Assembly (NCBI GenBank): GCA_023457435.1
Contig: JAEWLS010000047.1
Coordinates: 1-64,000 of the forward strand
DNA length: 64,000 bases
Reading direction: 5' to 3'
Source: Pseudomonadota bacterium
Lineage (GTDB): Bacteria; Pseudomonadota; Alphaproteobacteria; Rhizobiales; Rhizobiaceae
Each line of letters opens with the position of its first letter. Position 1 is the stretch's first letter. The notes under the pieces are model-generated. The model had not been told where the DNA came from. It searched no databases and saw only the letters and a list, made by a program, of their open reading frames with translations. Positions 10,509 to 20,054 of this stretch are shown here, one piece after another. The position numbers were made by a program, and so were the translations under genes.

Positions 10509-12785
10509 TCAAAGTGGGATGTCGTTTTCGGCGGCGAATGCCGTAAGCAGCGCGCGTGTGTCGGTTTCCGCGCCGTTGCCGTTGAGGGCCTGGTCGAGTC
10601 TCTGTCGGAGCGCGCCGGCGTCGAGCTCCAGAAGCATCGCCTTCACCGGACCGATCGCCGCCGCCGCCATCGAGATCGAGCGATAGCCGAGCGCGATCAG
10701 CGCCATCGCTGATATCGGGCGCCCCGCGAGTTCGCCGCACAACGTCACCGACGTGTGGTTGCGCCCGCCTGCATCGGCGATCTGCTTCAAAACCCGCAGG
10801 AACGGAACCGACAGTGGGTCGAACCTGCCAGACAGCAGCGAGTGCCCGCGGTCGGAAGCGGTTATGAACTGGAACAGGTCGTTCGAGCCGACCGACACGA
10901 AGTCGACGGCGTTCATCAACTCGTCGAGCTGCCACAGCAACGCAGGCACTTCGATCATCGCGCCGAGCTTCAGACTTGTCGGCAGCAGATGCGCAAACCG
11001 TGACAGGTGCCGCACCTCGCGGTCGATGATCGCGCGCGCCTGGCGGACTTCCGAAATCTCGGTGACCATCGGCAGCATGACGCGCAGTTCGCGGCCGCCG
11101 GCCGCCCGCAGCAATGCGCGAATCTGGGTCCTGAGCAGCGCCGGACGGTCGAGCGTGAGGCGGATGGCGCGCCAGCCCAGCGCCGGGTTCTCCTCGTGCA
11201 CGCTCCCCTTGAAGTAGGGCAGCACCTTGTCTCCGCCGATGTCGACGGTGCGGAAGGTGACCGGCTTGCCGGCCGCAACCTGGATCACCTCGCGGTACAG
11301 CCGCTCCTGCTCGTCGGCGCGCGGGAACTGCTCGGCGACCATGAACTGCAGCTCGGTGCGGAACAGGCCTATCCCCCCCGCTCCCGCTTCCGCGATTTGC
11401 GGCAGGTCGACCGACAGGCCCGCATTCATCATCAGGTCGATCTTGATGCCGTCCTTCGTCACCGAGGGGCGTTCGCGCAACTCCCGATACAGCTGCTGCC
11501 GCCGGGCGCGGAAACGCACCTTTTCGGCATATGCGCTCTCCAGGTCGGGCTGCGGGCGCAGATGCACCTTCCCCTCTTCGCCGTCGACGATGATCGCGTC
11601 GCCGTTCTCCGACATCGACACGGCGCCCTTCATCTGCGCCACGACCGGGAGGCTCATCGCACGGGCCACGATGACCACGTGGCTCGTCGCCGCTCCGTCC
11701 TCGAGCACCAGACCGCGTAGCCTGTCGCGCGGATAGTCGAGCAGTTCCGCCGCACCCATCGACCGGGCGACCAGGATTGCGTCCTTCGGCAGCGTTTCCG
11801 CCAGCTGCTCCGGGCCGCGGCCCATGAGCTGCCGCAACAGGCGGTTGCCCAGATCGTCGAAGTCGCTCATGCGCTCGCGCATATACGGGTCGGTCATGTG
11901 CATCATGCGGGCGCGCATGTCGCTCTGCACCTTCTCGACCGCCGCTTCGGCCGTCAGCCCATTGCGCACCGCTTCCGTCAGGCGCCGCACCCAGCCGCGG
12001 TCGTTCGCGAACATGCGGTAGGCCTCGAGCACCGCCCTGTGCTCGCCTTCGTCCGCGACGTCCCGGCGGGACAGCATGTCGTCGATCGACAGGCGCAGCG
12101 ATCCCAGCGACCGCTCCAGGCGTTCCTGCTCGGCCTCGATGTCCTCGCTGACCAGGTTCGTGACGACGACACGCGGCTCGTGCAGCACGACGTGGCCGAG
12201 ACCGACGCCCTCGTTGAGGCCGAGCCCGCTGAAGGTCGCCGGCCGCCGAAGGTCGAGCTCCATTCCGGGACGCGAGAGCCGGGCCAGATCGCCGGTCGCG
12301 ATCATCTCGGCGATGACCATGGCGATGGTTTCGAGCGCTTCCACCTCGTCTTCGCCATATTGCCGCATCGCGCGATTCTGCACGACCAGCACGCCGAGCG
12401 TTCGGCCGGCGCGCAGCACCGGTACGCCGAGGAACGAGTGATAGATCTCTTCGCCGGTCTCGGGCAGGTAGGCGAAGGCCGGGTGCTGCTGCGCGTTGGT
12501 CAGGTTGAGCGCCCGCGCCGATGCGGCGATGGTGCCGACGAGGCCCTGCCCGAGCCGCAGCTGCGCGTGGTGGACGGAGCTCGGGTTGAGGCCTTCCGTA
12601 GCGTACAGCTCGAGCACGCTGTCGGCACGCAGCACATAGAGCGAGCACACCTCGGCGACCATGTTCGCCGCGATCTCGCGCACGATTCGGTCCAGCCGCT
12701 CCTGCGGCTCGAGCACCGCGGCCAGCAGTTCGCGCAGCCGCTTGAGCAGCACGCGCGGTCCTCCTGCTGTCACGTTTCGCGTCAT
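10509..12785 (-). CDS. ptsP: PTS enzyme I-Ntr (PEP-protein phosphotransferase)
   Basis: First kinase of the nitrogen-related phosphotransferase system; takes phosphate from PEP and passes it to NPr and EIIA-Ntr. The start at 12785 (MTRNVTAGGPRVLLKRL) gives 758 residues. An N-terminal GAF domain (~20-160, sensing glutamine/2-oxoglutarate in homologues) precedes the PTS EI N-terminal part, the swivelling phosphohistidine domain (DGAATSHVVIVARAM, with the active His), and the PEP-binding barrel (GIGLFRTELQFM, VSVGSNDLFQF, LCGELAG). In rhizobia ptsP commonly lies next to lysC, as here. Confidence 0.96.
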   Translation of the reverse strand: MTRNVTAGGPRVLLKRLRELLAAVLEPQERLDRIVREIAANMVAEVCSLYVLRADSVLELYATEGLNPSSVHHAQLRLGQGLVGTIAASARALNLTNAQQHPAFAYLPETGEEIYHSFLGVPVLRAGRTLGVLVVQNRAMRQYGEDEVEALETIAMVIAEMIATGDLARLSRPGMELDLRRPATFSGLGLNEGVGLGHVVLHEPRVVVTNLVSEDIEAEQERLERSLGSLRLSIDDMLSRRDVADEGEHRAVLEAYRMFANDRGWVRRLTEAVRNGLTAEAAVEKVQSDMRARMMHMTDPYMRERMSDFDDLGNRLLRQLMGRGPEQLAETLPKDAILVARSMGAAELLDYPRDRLRGLVLEDGAATSHVVIVARAMSLPVVAQMKGAVSMSENGDAIIVDGEEGKVHLRPQPDLESAYAEKVRFRARRQQLYRELRERPSVTKDGIKIDLMMNAGLSVDLPQIAEAGAGGIGLFRTELQFMVAEQFPRADEQERLYREVIQVAAGKPVTFRTVDIGGDKVLPYFKGSVHEENPALGWRAIRLTLDRPALLRTQIRALLRAAGGRELRVMLPMVTEISEVRQARAIIDREVRHLSRFAHLLPTSLKLGAMIEVPALLWQLDELMNAVDFVSVGSNDLFQFITASDRGHSLLSGRFDPLSVPFLRVLKQIADAGGRNHTSVTLCGELAGRPISAMALIALGYRSISMAAAAIGPVKAMLLELDAGALRQRLDQALNGNGAETDTRALLTAFAAENDIPL

Positions 12786-12867
12786 TCCGCGACTCCGATG
12801 CCCGCTCCAATGGCTCCGGGGCGGCCACCCGCTGGTGCCGCCCTCGTTACGCATCACTGGCAGTTCG

Positions 12868-14142
12868 CTACTGCTTATCCAGACCGTAGACCGAATGCAA
12901 AGTCCGCACAGCCAACTCGGCATACGGCCCGTCGATCAGGATGGAAATCTTGATCTCGGAAGTGGTGATGGCACGGATATTTATGCCCTTCTCGGCCAAC
13001 GCCTTGAAGGCGGTGGCCGCAACACCCGCATGGCTGCGCATGCCGATGCCGATCACCGACACCTTGACCATGCCGCTCTCGTGCTGGACGACGTCGAAGC
13101 CCAGCTTTTCCTTGTTGGTGTTGAGCACGTGCAGCGCCTTGTCGACGTCGCCCGACGGCACCGTGAAGGTCATGTCGGTGCGCGACCCATCCTCGGATAT
13201 GTTCTGGACGATCATGTCGACATTGATGTTGGCCTCGGCCAGCGGGCCGAAGATGCCGGCGGCCACGCCGGGGCGATCGGCTACGCGCCGCAGCGATATC
13301 TGCGCCTCGTCCTTGGCGTAGGCGATGCCGGTGACGACTTCCTGTTCCACGATCTCTTCCTCGTCGCAAATCAGCGTGCCGGGCGGATTGTCGAAGTCGC
13401 CCATGCCCGGTGCATTGGGATCCTCGAATGACGAGCGCACGAAGGTGCGCACCTTGTGGACCATGGCGAGTTCGACCGAGCGCACCTGCAGCACCTTCGA
13501 GCCGAGAGAGGCCATCTCCAGCATTTCCTCAAAGGATACGCGGTCAAGGCGCCTTGCCTTCGGTTCGATGCGGGGATCGGTCGTGTAGACGCCATCGACG
13601 TCGGTATAGATATCGCAGCGATCCGCCTTGACCGCTGCGGCGATCGCGACTGCCGACGTGTCGGAGCCGCCGCGGCCGAGCGTGGTGATGCGGTTGTCGG
13701 CGGCGATGCCCTGGAAGCCAGCGACGACCGCGACCTGTCCCTGCTTCATCCGCTCGACCAGCGCGCCGCCGCCGATGTCCATGATCCGGGCGGCGCCGTG
13801 CGCAGTGTCCGTCCTCAAAGGTATCTGCCAGCCCTGCCACGAACGCGCATTGATACCGATCGACTGCAGCGCGACGGCAAGCAGGCCGCTTGTCACCTGC
13901 TCGCCCGAGGCCACGATCGCGTCGTACTCGCGTGCGTCGTAGAACGGCGACTCGGCACCCGCCACCTTCGGCATGTTCTGCACCCACGCCACCAGCTCGT
14001 TGGTCTTGCCGGACATGGCCGAGACGACCACCGCCACCTCGTGGCCGGCGTCGACCTCGCGTTTCACGTGGCGTGCGACATTGTGGATGCGGTCGAGATC
14101 GGCGACGGAAGTGCCGCCGAATTTCATCACGATGCGGGCCAT
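12868..14142 (-). CDS. lysC: Aspartate kinase
   Basis: Phosphorylates aspartate in the first step to lysine, threonine, methionine and diaminopimelate. 424 residues. The kinase domain has KFGGTSV at the N-terminus and GRGGSDTSAVAIAAA; two C-terminal ACT domains (VADRPGVAAGIF and MVKVSVIGIGMRSHAGVA) give feedback inhibition in the family. No internal start for a separate beta subunit was checked. It is separated by 82 bases from ptsP downstream. Confidence 0.97.
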   Translation of the reverse strand: MARIVMKFGGTSVADLDRIHNVARHVKREVDAGHEVAVVVSAMSGKTNELVAWVQNMPKVAGAESPFYDAREYDAIVASGEQVTSGLLAVALQSIGINARSWQGWQIPLRTDTAHGAARIMDIGGGALVERMKQGQVAVVAGFQGIAADNRITTLGRGGSDTSAVAIAAAVKADRCDIYTDVDGVYTTDPRIEPKARRLDRVSFEEMLEMASLGSKVLQVRSVELAMVHKVRTFVRSSFEDPNAPGMGDFDNPPGTLICDEEEIVEQEVVTGIAYAKDEAQISLRRVADRPGVAAGIFGPLAEANINVDMIVQNISEDGSRTDMTFTVPSGDVDKALHVLNTNKEKLGFDVVQHESGMVKVSVIGIGMRSHAGVAATAFKALAEKGINIRAITTSEIKISILIDGPYAELAVRTLHSVYGLDKQ

Positions 14143-14355
14143 GTGGCGGAAGCGCCCCGAATTCCGGGTCTCTTGGAACCGATGTCGTTGTGGATTGGTG
14201 GGACGGTGCCCGTCCTGCCGGATGCGCCGGCTGCATAATCAATTCGTCCGCGCGAGGCAAGAACTGCGGTTTCAGCGCTTGGCGCGGCACCGTCGTTTCG
14301 ACTAGCATCGGCGCGGGCAGAAGACCGCGACGGCGGCGGGCCGCAGGGAGGGACC

Positions 14356-14937
14356 ATGCGCAAGCTCCAGAGCCAGGGCGTGCATCACATCACGCTCGTC
14401 GGCGCCGACCGGCAGACCTCGATCGATTTCTGGGAGGGCGTGCTTGGCATGCCCTTCGTCTTCGAGCAGCCGAATCTCGATCGCGCCACGGAGAGCCACC
14501 TGTACTTCGATCCCGGCGATGGCCGCCTGATCACCATATTCACCAACGAGGAGCGCAAGCCCGATCCGCGCCGCACGCCAACCGAGCCCGGTTGCGTACA
14601 CCACATCGCCTTCTCCGTTTCGCGCGTGACCTTCCTTCAGGCGGTCGAGCGCCTCAAGGAACGCGGCATCGCCAATACCGGTCCGAAGGACCGCGGCTTC
14701 ATGGATTCGATCTATTTCAACGATCCGCTTGGCTTGACCATCGAGCTGGCTTCCTACCGTTTCGATCCGCCGGCCGGCTTCAGCCACGCCGACGTGCTGT
14801 TCGAGGCCCACAAGATCCGCAGCGCCCGTGGCGACTACGCCATCGCCGAAATCCATCTCGCCGACGCCATCGAACAGATGACCGAGCGTTCGACCGAAAG
14901 CCTGTCGGCCGACCGCGCGCCGAAGAATCCGTACTGA
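14356..14937 (+). CDS. VOC family protein (glyoxalase/dioxygenase fold)
   Basis: 193-residue protein with two paired vicinal-oxygen-chelate modules (GVHHITLVGADRQTSIDFWEGVLGM and PGCVHHIAFSVSRVTFLQAVERL). Candidate metal ligands are the His of HHITL, the His of VHHIAF and Glu in GLTIELASY. The layout resembles ring-cleaving dioxygenases, but the substrate cannot be told. A strong ribosome-binding site (GGGAGGGACC) precedes the ATG. It is 27 bases before the transferase gene, probably in one transcript. Confidence 0.85.
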   Translation: MRKLQSQGVHHITLVGADRQTSIDFWEGVLGMPFVFEQPNLDRATESHLYFDPGDGRLITIFTNEERKPDPRRTPTEPGCVHHIAFSVSRVTFLQAVERLKERGIANTGPKDRGFMDSIYFNDPLGLTIELASYRFDPPAGFSHADVLFEAHKIRSARGDYAIAEIHLADAIEQMTERSTESLSADRAPKNPY

Positions 14938-14964
14938 CGAGAATTCCTGGGGAGGAGGAATACC

Positions 14965-15879
14965 ATGGCAAAAACCACGACGAAGAAACCCGCTGCAACA
15001 GCGCCCGGAAAGACGAAGCCGGCCGCAAGGACGCCTGCCAAGGCATCCGCGAAGACGACGCCGTCCGCCAAGGCGTCTGCGAAACCCGCCGCCAAGGCAC
15101 CTGCGAAATCGCCGGCAAAGGCGTCCGCGAAGGCGGCGTCCGCGAAGGCGCCCGAAAAGGCGTCGGCGAAGCCAAAGGCCGCAAAGAAGCCCTCGCTGAC
15201 GCTCTCGGTGCTGAAACCGAGCGTCAACAACCTCGCGGTTCGCATATTCACGCGCGCCGCCGGTCTGGCGGCAGAGGAGGTCGACGTCTACGGTTCGACG
15301 CGCTCGCCCGATTTCCTCAAGCGCAACCCCGCGCACATGACGCCGATGATGGAGGAGAAGGGCCTGCCGAAGGGTGTGCTTTGGGAGAGCTGCGCCATCA
15401 TGTCGTACCTCGCCAACAAGCACGGGCTCGAGCGCTTCTATCCGAAGAACCCGGCGAAACGCGCGATGATCGACAGCGCCATGTTCTATCTCATCGGCAC
15501 GCTCTACCCGCTGCTCGCCCGCGCCACCTACGGCCGCCTCGGTTTCGGCCTCTACCCGGGCGAGGTCGGCTCCTCCGATCTCGGCGACGACCACAAGTCG
15601 AAGGCGCAGAAGGCCGCACAGGAGGCGCTTGCCGAGCCGCTCGAGGTGTTCCGCAACTTCTACATGGACGGGCAGCCCTTCATCGGCGGCAGGAACCCCT
15701 CCATCGCCGACATCCGCCTGGCCGCGACGCTCGAGTTTCTCGATGTCGTCGACTATCCGATCCCGCAGTGGACGAAGGACTACATGGCGGCGATGGAGAA
15801 GAAGCTCGGCAAGGCCTACTCCGAGCCTGCAGCCGACGTCCGCGGCTACGTCTCCTACGTGAAGTCCAAGGCGGCCTGA
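14965..15879 (+). CDS. Glutathione S-transferase with histone-H1-like N-terminal tail
   Basis: 304 residues. The first ~75 are almost only Lys, Ala, Pro, Ser and Thr in repeats such as AKASAK and KPAAKAPAK, like histone H1 tails or bacterial AlgP. After that a GST fold follows: thioredoxin-like part (LSVLKPSVNNLAVRIFTRAAGL, NPAHMTPMME, ESCAIMSYLANKHG) and an all-helical C-domain (GGRNPSIADIRLAATLEF). The start has a strong GGAGGAGGAA site. The tail could bind DNA or another polyanion; that is inference. There is no sign of a signal peptide, so the protein is probably cytoplasmic. Confidence 0.87.
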   Translation: MAKTTTKKPAATAPGKTKPAARTPAKASAKTTPSAKASAKPAAKAPAKSPAKASAKAASAKAPEKASAKPKAAKKPSLTLSVLKPSVNNLAVRIFTRAAGLAAEEVDVYGSTRSPDFLKRNPAHMTPMMEEKGLPKGVLWESCAIMSYLANKHGLERFYPKNPAKRAMIDSAMFYLIGTLYPLLARATYGRLGFGLYPGEVGSSDLGDDHKSKAQKAAQEALAEPLEVFRNFYMDGQPFIGGRNPSIADIRLAATLEFLDVVDYPIPQWTKDYMAAMEKKLGKAYSEPAADVRGYVSYVKSKAA

Positions 15880-15981
15880 CCGCCCGACATTGGCGGCCCT
15901 GCTGCGAGGCGGGGCCGCCATCGCACGTCTTGACATCGCGCCGTCCGCGCCCGACTTGTCTGCCTCCCGAGGAGACCCGAC

Positions 15982-16743
15982 ATGGCCCAGGCCGCCCGCA
16001 AGCAAGCCGCGACCACGATCGATGCTGCCGAGGTCGAGCGCTTTTCAAGGCTCGCCGCAGAATGGTGGAACCCGAACGGCAAGTTCCGTCCGCTGCACAA
16101 GTTCAATCCGGTCCGTCTCGCCTATATCCGCGACACGGTGGCCGAGCACTATGGGCGCGATCCCCGCGCTGCCAAGCCTTTCGACAGGCTTCGTTTTCTC
16201 GACATCGGCTGTGGGGGCGGGCTTCTTTCTGAGCCGATGGCCCGCCTCGGCGCCAGCGTCGTCGGTGCGGATGCCTCGGAAACCAACATCGAGGTTGCCA
16301 AACTGCATGCCGCCGAGAGCGGCGTGAAGATCGACTATCGTGCCGAAACCGCCGAGCAGCTCGCCGAGGCGGGCGAGAAGTTCGACGTGATCCTGAATAT
16401 GGAAGTCGTCGAGCACGTCGCGGACGTGGACCTGTTCATCGCCAAGTGCGGCGAGATGCTCAAGCCCGGCGGCATCATGTTCGTCGCCACCATAAACCGG
16501 ACATTGAAGGCGTTGGCGCTCGCGATCGTCGGGGCGGAGTATGTGCTGCGCTGGCTGCCGCGCGGTACGCACCAGTTCGGCAAGCTGGTTCGGCCGGAAG
16601 AGCTCGAGGCGGCGTTGAACGCCGCCGGACTGACGGTCTCGGAGCGCACCGGCGTCACCTACAACCCGATCGCCGACCGCTGGCAGCGCTCGCGTGACAT
16701 AGATGTGAACTACATGGTGCTGGCGAAGAAGGCGGCGGACTAG
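15982..16743 (+). CDS. ubiG: Ubiquinone biosynthesis O-methyltransferase
   Basis: Carries out both O-methylation steps of ubiquinone synthesis with SAM. 253 residues. The N-terminal block RFSRLAAEWWNPNGKFRPLHKFNPVRLAYI is a UbiG signature; the SAM site is FLDIGCGGGLLSEPMARLGA. GAGGAGACC precedes the ATG. It converges with the DUF1178 gene, with only 6 bases between stops. Confidence 0.97.
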   Translation: MAQAARKQAATTIDAAEVERFSRLAAEWWNPNGKFRPLHKFNPVRLAYIRDTVAEHYGRDPRAAKPFDRLRFLDIGCGGGLLSEPMARLGASVVGADASETNIEVAKLHAAESGVKIDYRAETAEQLAEAGEKFDVILNMEVVEHVADVDLFIAKCGEMLKPGGIMFVATINRTLKALALAIVGAEYVLRWLPRGTHQFGKLVRPEELEAALNAAGLTVSERTGVTYNPIADRWQRSRDIDVNYMVLAKKAAD

Positions 16744-16749
16744 ACGCCG

Positions 16750-17175
16750 TCAGTTTCTTTCCTCGGGCAGCGGCGGCAGCGGCAGCACCTCGACGCCGTC
16801 CTCGATCAGGCCCTTGACCTCGTCGGCTGACGCTTCGCCGTAGATGCCGCGGGCCTCGGTCTCGCCGAAGTGGATCTTGCGGGCTTCCTCGGCGAACTTG
16901 TCGCCGACATTTTCCGCGCTCTCGCGCAGCTTGCGGCCGAGCTCCTGAAATTGCGCGAGCATCTTCCTCTGCTCCTCGCCGACGGCCAGCGCGATCGTTT
17001 CCTTCTTGCGCGCGGTCGAGACGGCCGGCGCCATCAGAGCCTTGTCCACCTTCCCGCTGTTGCAGACCGGGCATGAGACGAACCCGCGCTTCTTCTGCAG
17101 GTCGTAGTCGTCGGAGTTGCGGAACCACCCGTCGAACTCGTGGCTCCGCTCGCATACCAGGGAGAAGCGCATCAT
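16750..17175 (-). CDS. DUF1178 family protein
   Basis: 141 residues of unknown function. A CPVC pair with an upstream Cys (LVCERSHEFDGWFRNSDDYDLQ...VSCPVCNSGKV) suggests a small zinc ribbon at the N-terminus, followed by a charged helical part and a proline-rich end. The ATG overlaps the TGA of the upstream nitrilase-family gene, so translation is coupled. This gene regularly follows a carbon-nitrogen hydrolase and grxC in rhizobia. Confidence 0.92.
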   Translation of the reverse strand: MMRFSLVCERSHEFDGWFRNSDDYDLQKKRGFVSCPVCNSGKVDKALMAPAVSTARKKETIALAVGEEQRKMLAQFQELGRKLRESAENVGDKFAEEARKIHFGETEARGIYGEASADEVKGLIEDGVEVLPLPPLPEERN

Positions 17176-18023
17176 CCGGCCAGGCGCTCCGGCCGTGACG
17201 TCGCCTGCCGCATGCCGAACTCGCGAGCGTTGTTGAGGTTGGGGATTTTTGCCCGTGCGGCCGCCGATGCGGCAATGTCGATCTCGGCCACCACGACCCC
17301 CGGCTCGTCATGGTCGGCTTCCGCGACGATCTTGCCCCACGGGCCGACGATCATCGAATGCCCATAGGTCTCGCGCCCGTCCTCATGCCTGCCGCCCTGC
17401 GCCGCGGCGATGACGAAGGCGCCGTTCTCGATCGCGCGTGCACGCAACAGCACGTGCCAGTGCGCCTCGCCCGTCTGCCGGGTGAACGCCGCTGGGACCG
17501 TCAGCACCTCGGCACCCGCCATGGCCTCGGCACGGAACAGCTGCGGGAATCGCAGATCGTAGCACACGGCAAAGCCCAGTCGCCCGAATGGCAGGTCCGC
17601 CACTGCGGCTTCGCGGCCCGGCTCGTAGGTCGCGGACTCGCGCCAGCTCTCGCCCTTGTCGAGATCGACGTCGAACATGTGGATCTTGTCGTAGGTCGAG
17701 ATCAGCGCTCCGTCCGGCCCGAACAGGAAAGCCCGATTTGCGACCTTGCCGCCGGGCAGCGCGATTGCCGTGGAGCCGACATGGACATGGATTCCCAGTT
17801 CTCTGGCGAGCTGCGACGCCTTCGCCGCGACGGGATCGCTGTCCTGATCCTTGAGCGCAGCCCGCAGCGCGGCCTTGTCTCGCATCAGCGCGCCGGTCAT
17901 CTCCGGCGACTGCGCGTAGGTCGCGCCCATGCCAGCGGCCTCGCGCACAAGCGCCTCGAAATCGGCCACGTTGCGCCCGACATCGGTGCCGGATCGCATC
18001 TGCAGCGCCGCAACCTTCACCAT
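17172..18023 (-). CDS. Carbon-nitrogen hydrolase (Nit family)
   Basis: 283 residues. The catalytic triad of the nitrilase superfamily is visible: Glu in SPEMTG, Lys in YDKIHMFDVD and Cys in GFAVCYDLRFPQLF. The sequence is closest to the Nit1/Nit2 omega-amidase or deaminated-glutathione amidase branch, judged from YDKIHLFD-type context. The start codon shares one base with the grxC stop (TGATG) and the stop overlaps DUF1178, giving a grxC-nit-DUF1178 operon. A glutaredoxin partner fits a role in glutathione repair. Confidence 0.93.
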   Translation of the reverse strand: MVKVAALQMRSGTDVGRNVADFEALVREAAGMGATYAQSPEMTGALMRDKAALRAALKDQDSDPVAAKASQLARELGIHVHVGSTAIALPGGKVANRAFLFGPDGALISTYDKIHMFDVDLDKGESWRESATYEPGREAAVADLPFGRLGFAVCYDLRFPQLFRAEAMAGAEVLTVPAAFTRQTGEAHWHVLLRARAIENGAFVIAAAQGGRHEDGRETYGHSMIVGPWGKIVAEADHDEPGVVVAEIDIAASAAARAKIPNLNNAREFGMRQATSRPERLAG

Positions 18024-18286
18024 CAGTGTGCGTCCGCGAGCATGGCGTCGAGTTTGCCGGCGCGCTCCAGCGCATGAAGGTCGTCCGAGCCGCCGACATG
18101 GGTCTCGCCGATGAAGATCTGCGGGAAGGTCGAGCGGCCGTTGGCGCGCTGGATCATCTCCTGTCTCAGTTCCTGCGAAAAGCTGGCGTCATGCTCGGTG
18201 TAGTCGACACCCTTTCGCTCGAGCAGGCTCTTCGCCGCCGCGCAGTAGCCGCAAGCCATGCGCGTATAGATCGTGACTGGTTTCAT
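18023..18286 (-). CDS. grxC: Glutaredoxin 3
   Basis: 87-residue cytoplasmic thiol oxidoreductase that reduces disulfides with glutathione. The active site is ACGYCAAAK, that is CGYC rather than the common CPYC. The glutathione-binding TFPQIFIG and GGSDDLHALE motifs are present. First gene of the grxC-nit-DUF1178 unit; comF ends 24 bases upstream and may be co-transcribed. Confidence 0.95.
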   Translation of the reverse strand: MKPVTIYTRMACGYCAAAKSLLERKGVDYTEHDASFSQELRQEMIQRANGRSTFPQIFIGETHVGGSDDLHALERAGKLDAMLADAH

Positions 18287-18309
18287 CGGACTTCCCGTGC
18301 TTTCGCGAC

Positions 18310-19104
18310 CTATATAGGCGGCTGCTCTTCGGGCTGGAAGTCCCCGAGGGCGCGGGCGAAGGTCAGCACATCGACCCGCCCCGCCCCCGCGCGCACCAGC
18401 GCGCGCGCCGCCGCCCTTACCGTGGCACCGGTGGTATAGACGTCGTCTACCAACAGGACGTTCTTGCCCGCGAGGCCTGCCTTGAATGCAGGCGGCACGT
18501 GGAACGCGCCGCGCATGTTCTCCTCGCGCGCCCGCTGGTGCAGGCCGACCTGCTGTCGCGTCAGCTTCACCCGCTCGACGAGCTCCGGCGCGAAGCGCAG
18601 TCCGGTGTCGCGCGCGACGTGCCGCCCGAGCTCGGCGGACTGGTTGAAGCGCCGCCACAGGAAGCGGCTTCGATGCAGCGGCACGGGGACGATGAAGTCG
18701 GCGTCCCCGAGCAGCTCGCTCCCCGCGCGCACCATCCAGCGCGCCATCCACGGAGCGAGGTCGGTCCGGTCGTGATATTTCAGGTTGTGCACCATGTCGC
18801 GCACTACGCCGCCGAACGCGACCGCGGCTCGTGCGCGCGAGAAGGGCGGGGGATCGGCCATAGCGGCGGGCGACACTGCGCCCTCGCCCATGTCGTGCGA
18901 GAACGGGGTGCCCAGAACCTCGCACCATGGGCGCTCGAGGAAACGCAGTTTCGGCCAGCACGCGGGACACAGCGTGCCGGGCTCCGCAACGATGCGTCGG
19001 CAGCCCGCGCAGATTGGCGGGAACAGCAGGCGCGAAAGCGTCGATGCCGCTGCGGCTGGTATGGCGCGAGCGCTGCTGCGCCAGTCGGAAGTCGCTTCCG
19101 TCAC
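18310..19104 (-). CDS. comF: ComF family protein (phosphoribosyltransferase fold)
   Basis: 264 residues with a GTG start. An N-terminal four-Cys zinc motif (CAGC...CPAC) precedes a type I phosphoribosyltransferase domain with the PRPP-binding VLLVDDVYTTGAT. In naturally transformable bacteria ComF handles incoming DNA, but the family is widespread and its role in rhizobia is unclear. It is divergent from the methyltransferase gene at 19185. Confidence 0.92.
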   Translation of the reverse strand: MTEATSDWRSSARAIPAAAASTLSRLLFPPICAGCRRIVAEPGTLCPACWPKLRFLERPWCEVLGTPFSHDMGEGAVSPAAMADPPPFSRARAAVAFGGVVRDMVHNLKYHDRTDLAPWMARWMVRAGSELLGDADFIVPVPLHRSRFLWRRFNQSAELGRHVARDTGLRFAPELVERVKLTRQQVGLHQRAREENMRGAFHVPPAFKAGLAGKNVLLVDDVYTTGATVRAAARALVRAGAGRVDVLTFARALGDFQPEEQPPI

Positions 19105-19184
19105 CCGTCGCCCACTGGAATGTCCGTCCCGCTCTACAATATGACAGCATCAGTCGCGGCCGCTCAAGTGCCGCTGGAGATGTC

Positions 19185-20054
19185 GTGGAACCGATCTTCG
19201 ATCCGGCCTTGGTTACGATGCGGCGCCTGCGCGCCTCGCGGCAGCCGCATGCCGGTGCCGATTTCCTCATGCGCCGCACCTGCGAGGATCTCGCCGACCG
19301 CCTCGCGGCCGTTCAGCGCCGGTTTCCGGCGGCAGCAGACCTCTTTTCAGCCAGTACCCTCCCCGCCCAGACGCTGGCCCACAGCGGCAAGGTCGATGCT
19401 GTCATTCGCATCGAGACGGATCGAGCCCTGCTGGGCGATGCACTGGGGCTGGTTGCGCCGCCCGAGACGCTGCCGCTGGAGCCCGCTTCGCTCGATCTCG
19501 CCGTCACGGTGCTCGCGCTCCAGGAGATGAACGACGTACCCGGCCTGCTGGCCCAGGCTCGCCGCGCCTTGCGGCCGGACGGTCTTTTCCTTGCAGCCTT
19601 CGCCGGGCAGGGTACGCTTTCCGAGCTTCGCGAAAGCCTGCTGGTCGCCGAGAGCGAACTGTGCGGCGGCGTAAATGCGCGCGTGGCGCCCTTCCCCGAC
19701 GTGCGCGACGCGGGCGCACTGCTTCAGCGCGCTGGATTCGCCCTGCCCGTCGCCGACTTCGATACGGTCGTCGTGCGCTACGACGATATGTTCGGACTGC
19801 TCCGCGACCTGCGCGGCATGGGCGCTACGAGCACACTTGCGGACCGCCCCCCAAGACGGGCCACGCGCGCCCTGTTTGCCCGGGCGGCAGAAGTGTACGC
19901 CGAACGCTTCTCGGATCGCGACGGACGGGTGCGGGCGACGTTCTCGATCGTTTGGATGTCGGGATGGGCGCCGGACGCGTCGCAGCAGAAGCCGCTCAAG
20001 CCGGGAAGCGCCAAGGCACGGCTCGCCGATGCACTACGCGATGCGGGCGGCTAG
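19185..20054 (+). CDS. SAM-dependent methyltransferase, BioC/NDUFAF5-like
   Basis: 289 residues from a GTG with GGAGA 4 bases upstream; the frame is open further upstream but that part overlaps comF antisense and has no family resemblance. The start FDPALVTMRRLRASR, the LPLEPASLDLAVTVLALQEMNDVPGLLAQARRALRPDGLFL block and the DMFGLLRDLRGMGATS block match the family of human NDUFAF5 (arginine hydroxylase for complex I assembly). A role in complex I assembly is therefore possible. It converges with the Flp pilin gene and overlaps it by 4 bases. Confidence 0.85.
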   Translation: MEPIFDPALVTMRRLRASRQPHAGADFLMRRTCEDLADRLAAVQRRFPAAADLFSASTLPAQTLAHSGKVDAVIRIETDRALLGDALGLVAPPETLPLEPASLDLAVTVLALQEMNDVPGLLAQARRALRPDGLFLAAFAGQGTLSELRESLLVAESELCGGVNARVAPFPDVRDAGALLQRAGFALPVADFDTVVVRYDDMFGLLRDLRGMGATSTLADRPPRRATRALFARAAEVYAERFSDRDGRVRATFSIVWMSGWAPDASQQKPLKPGSAKARLADALRDAGG

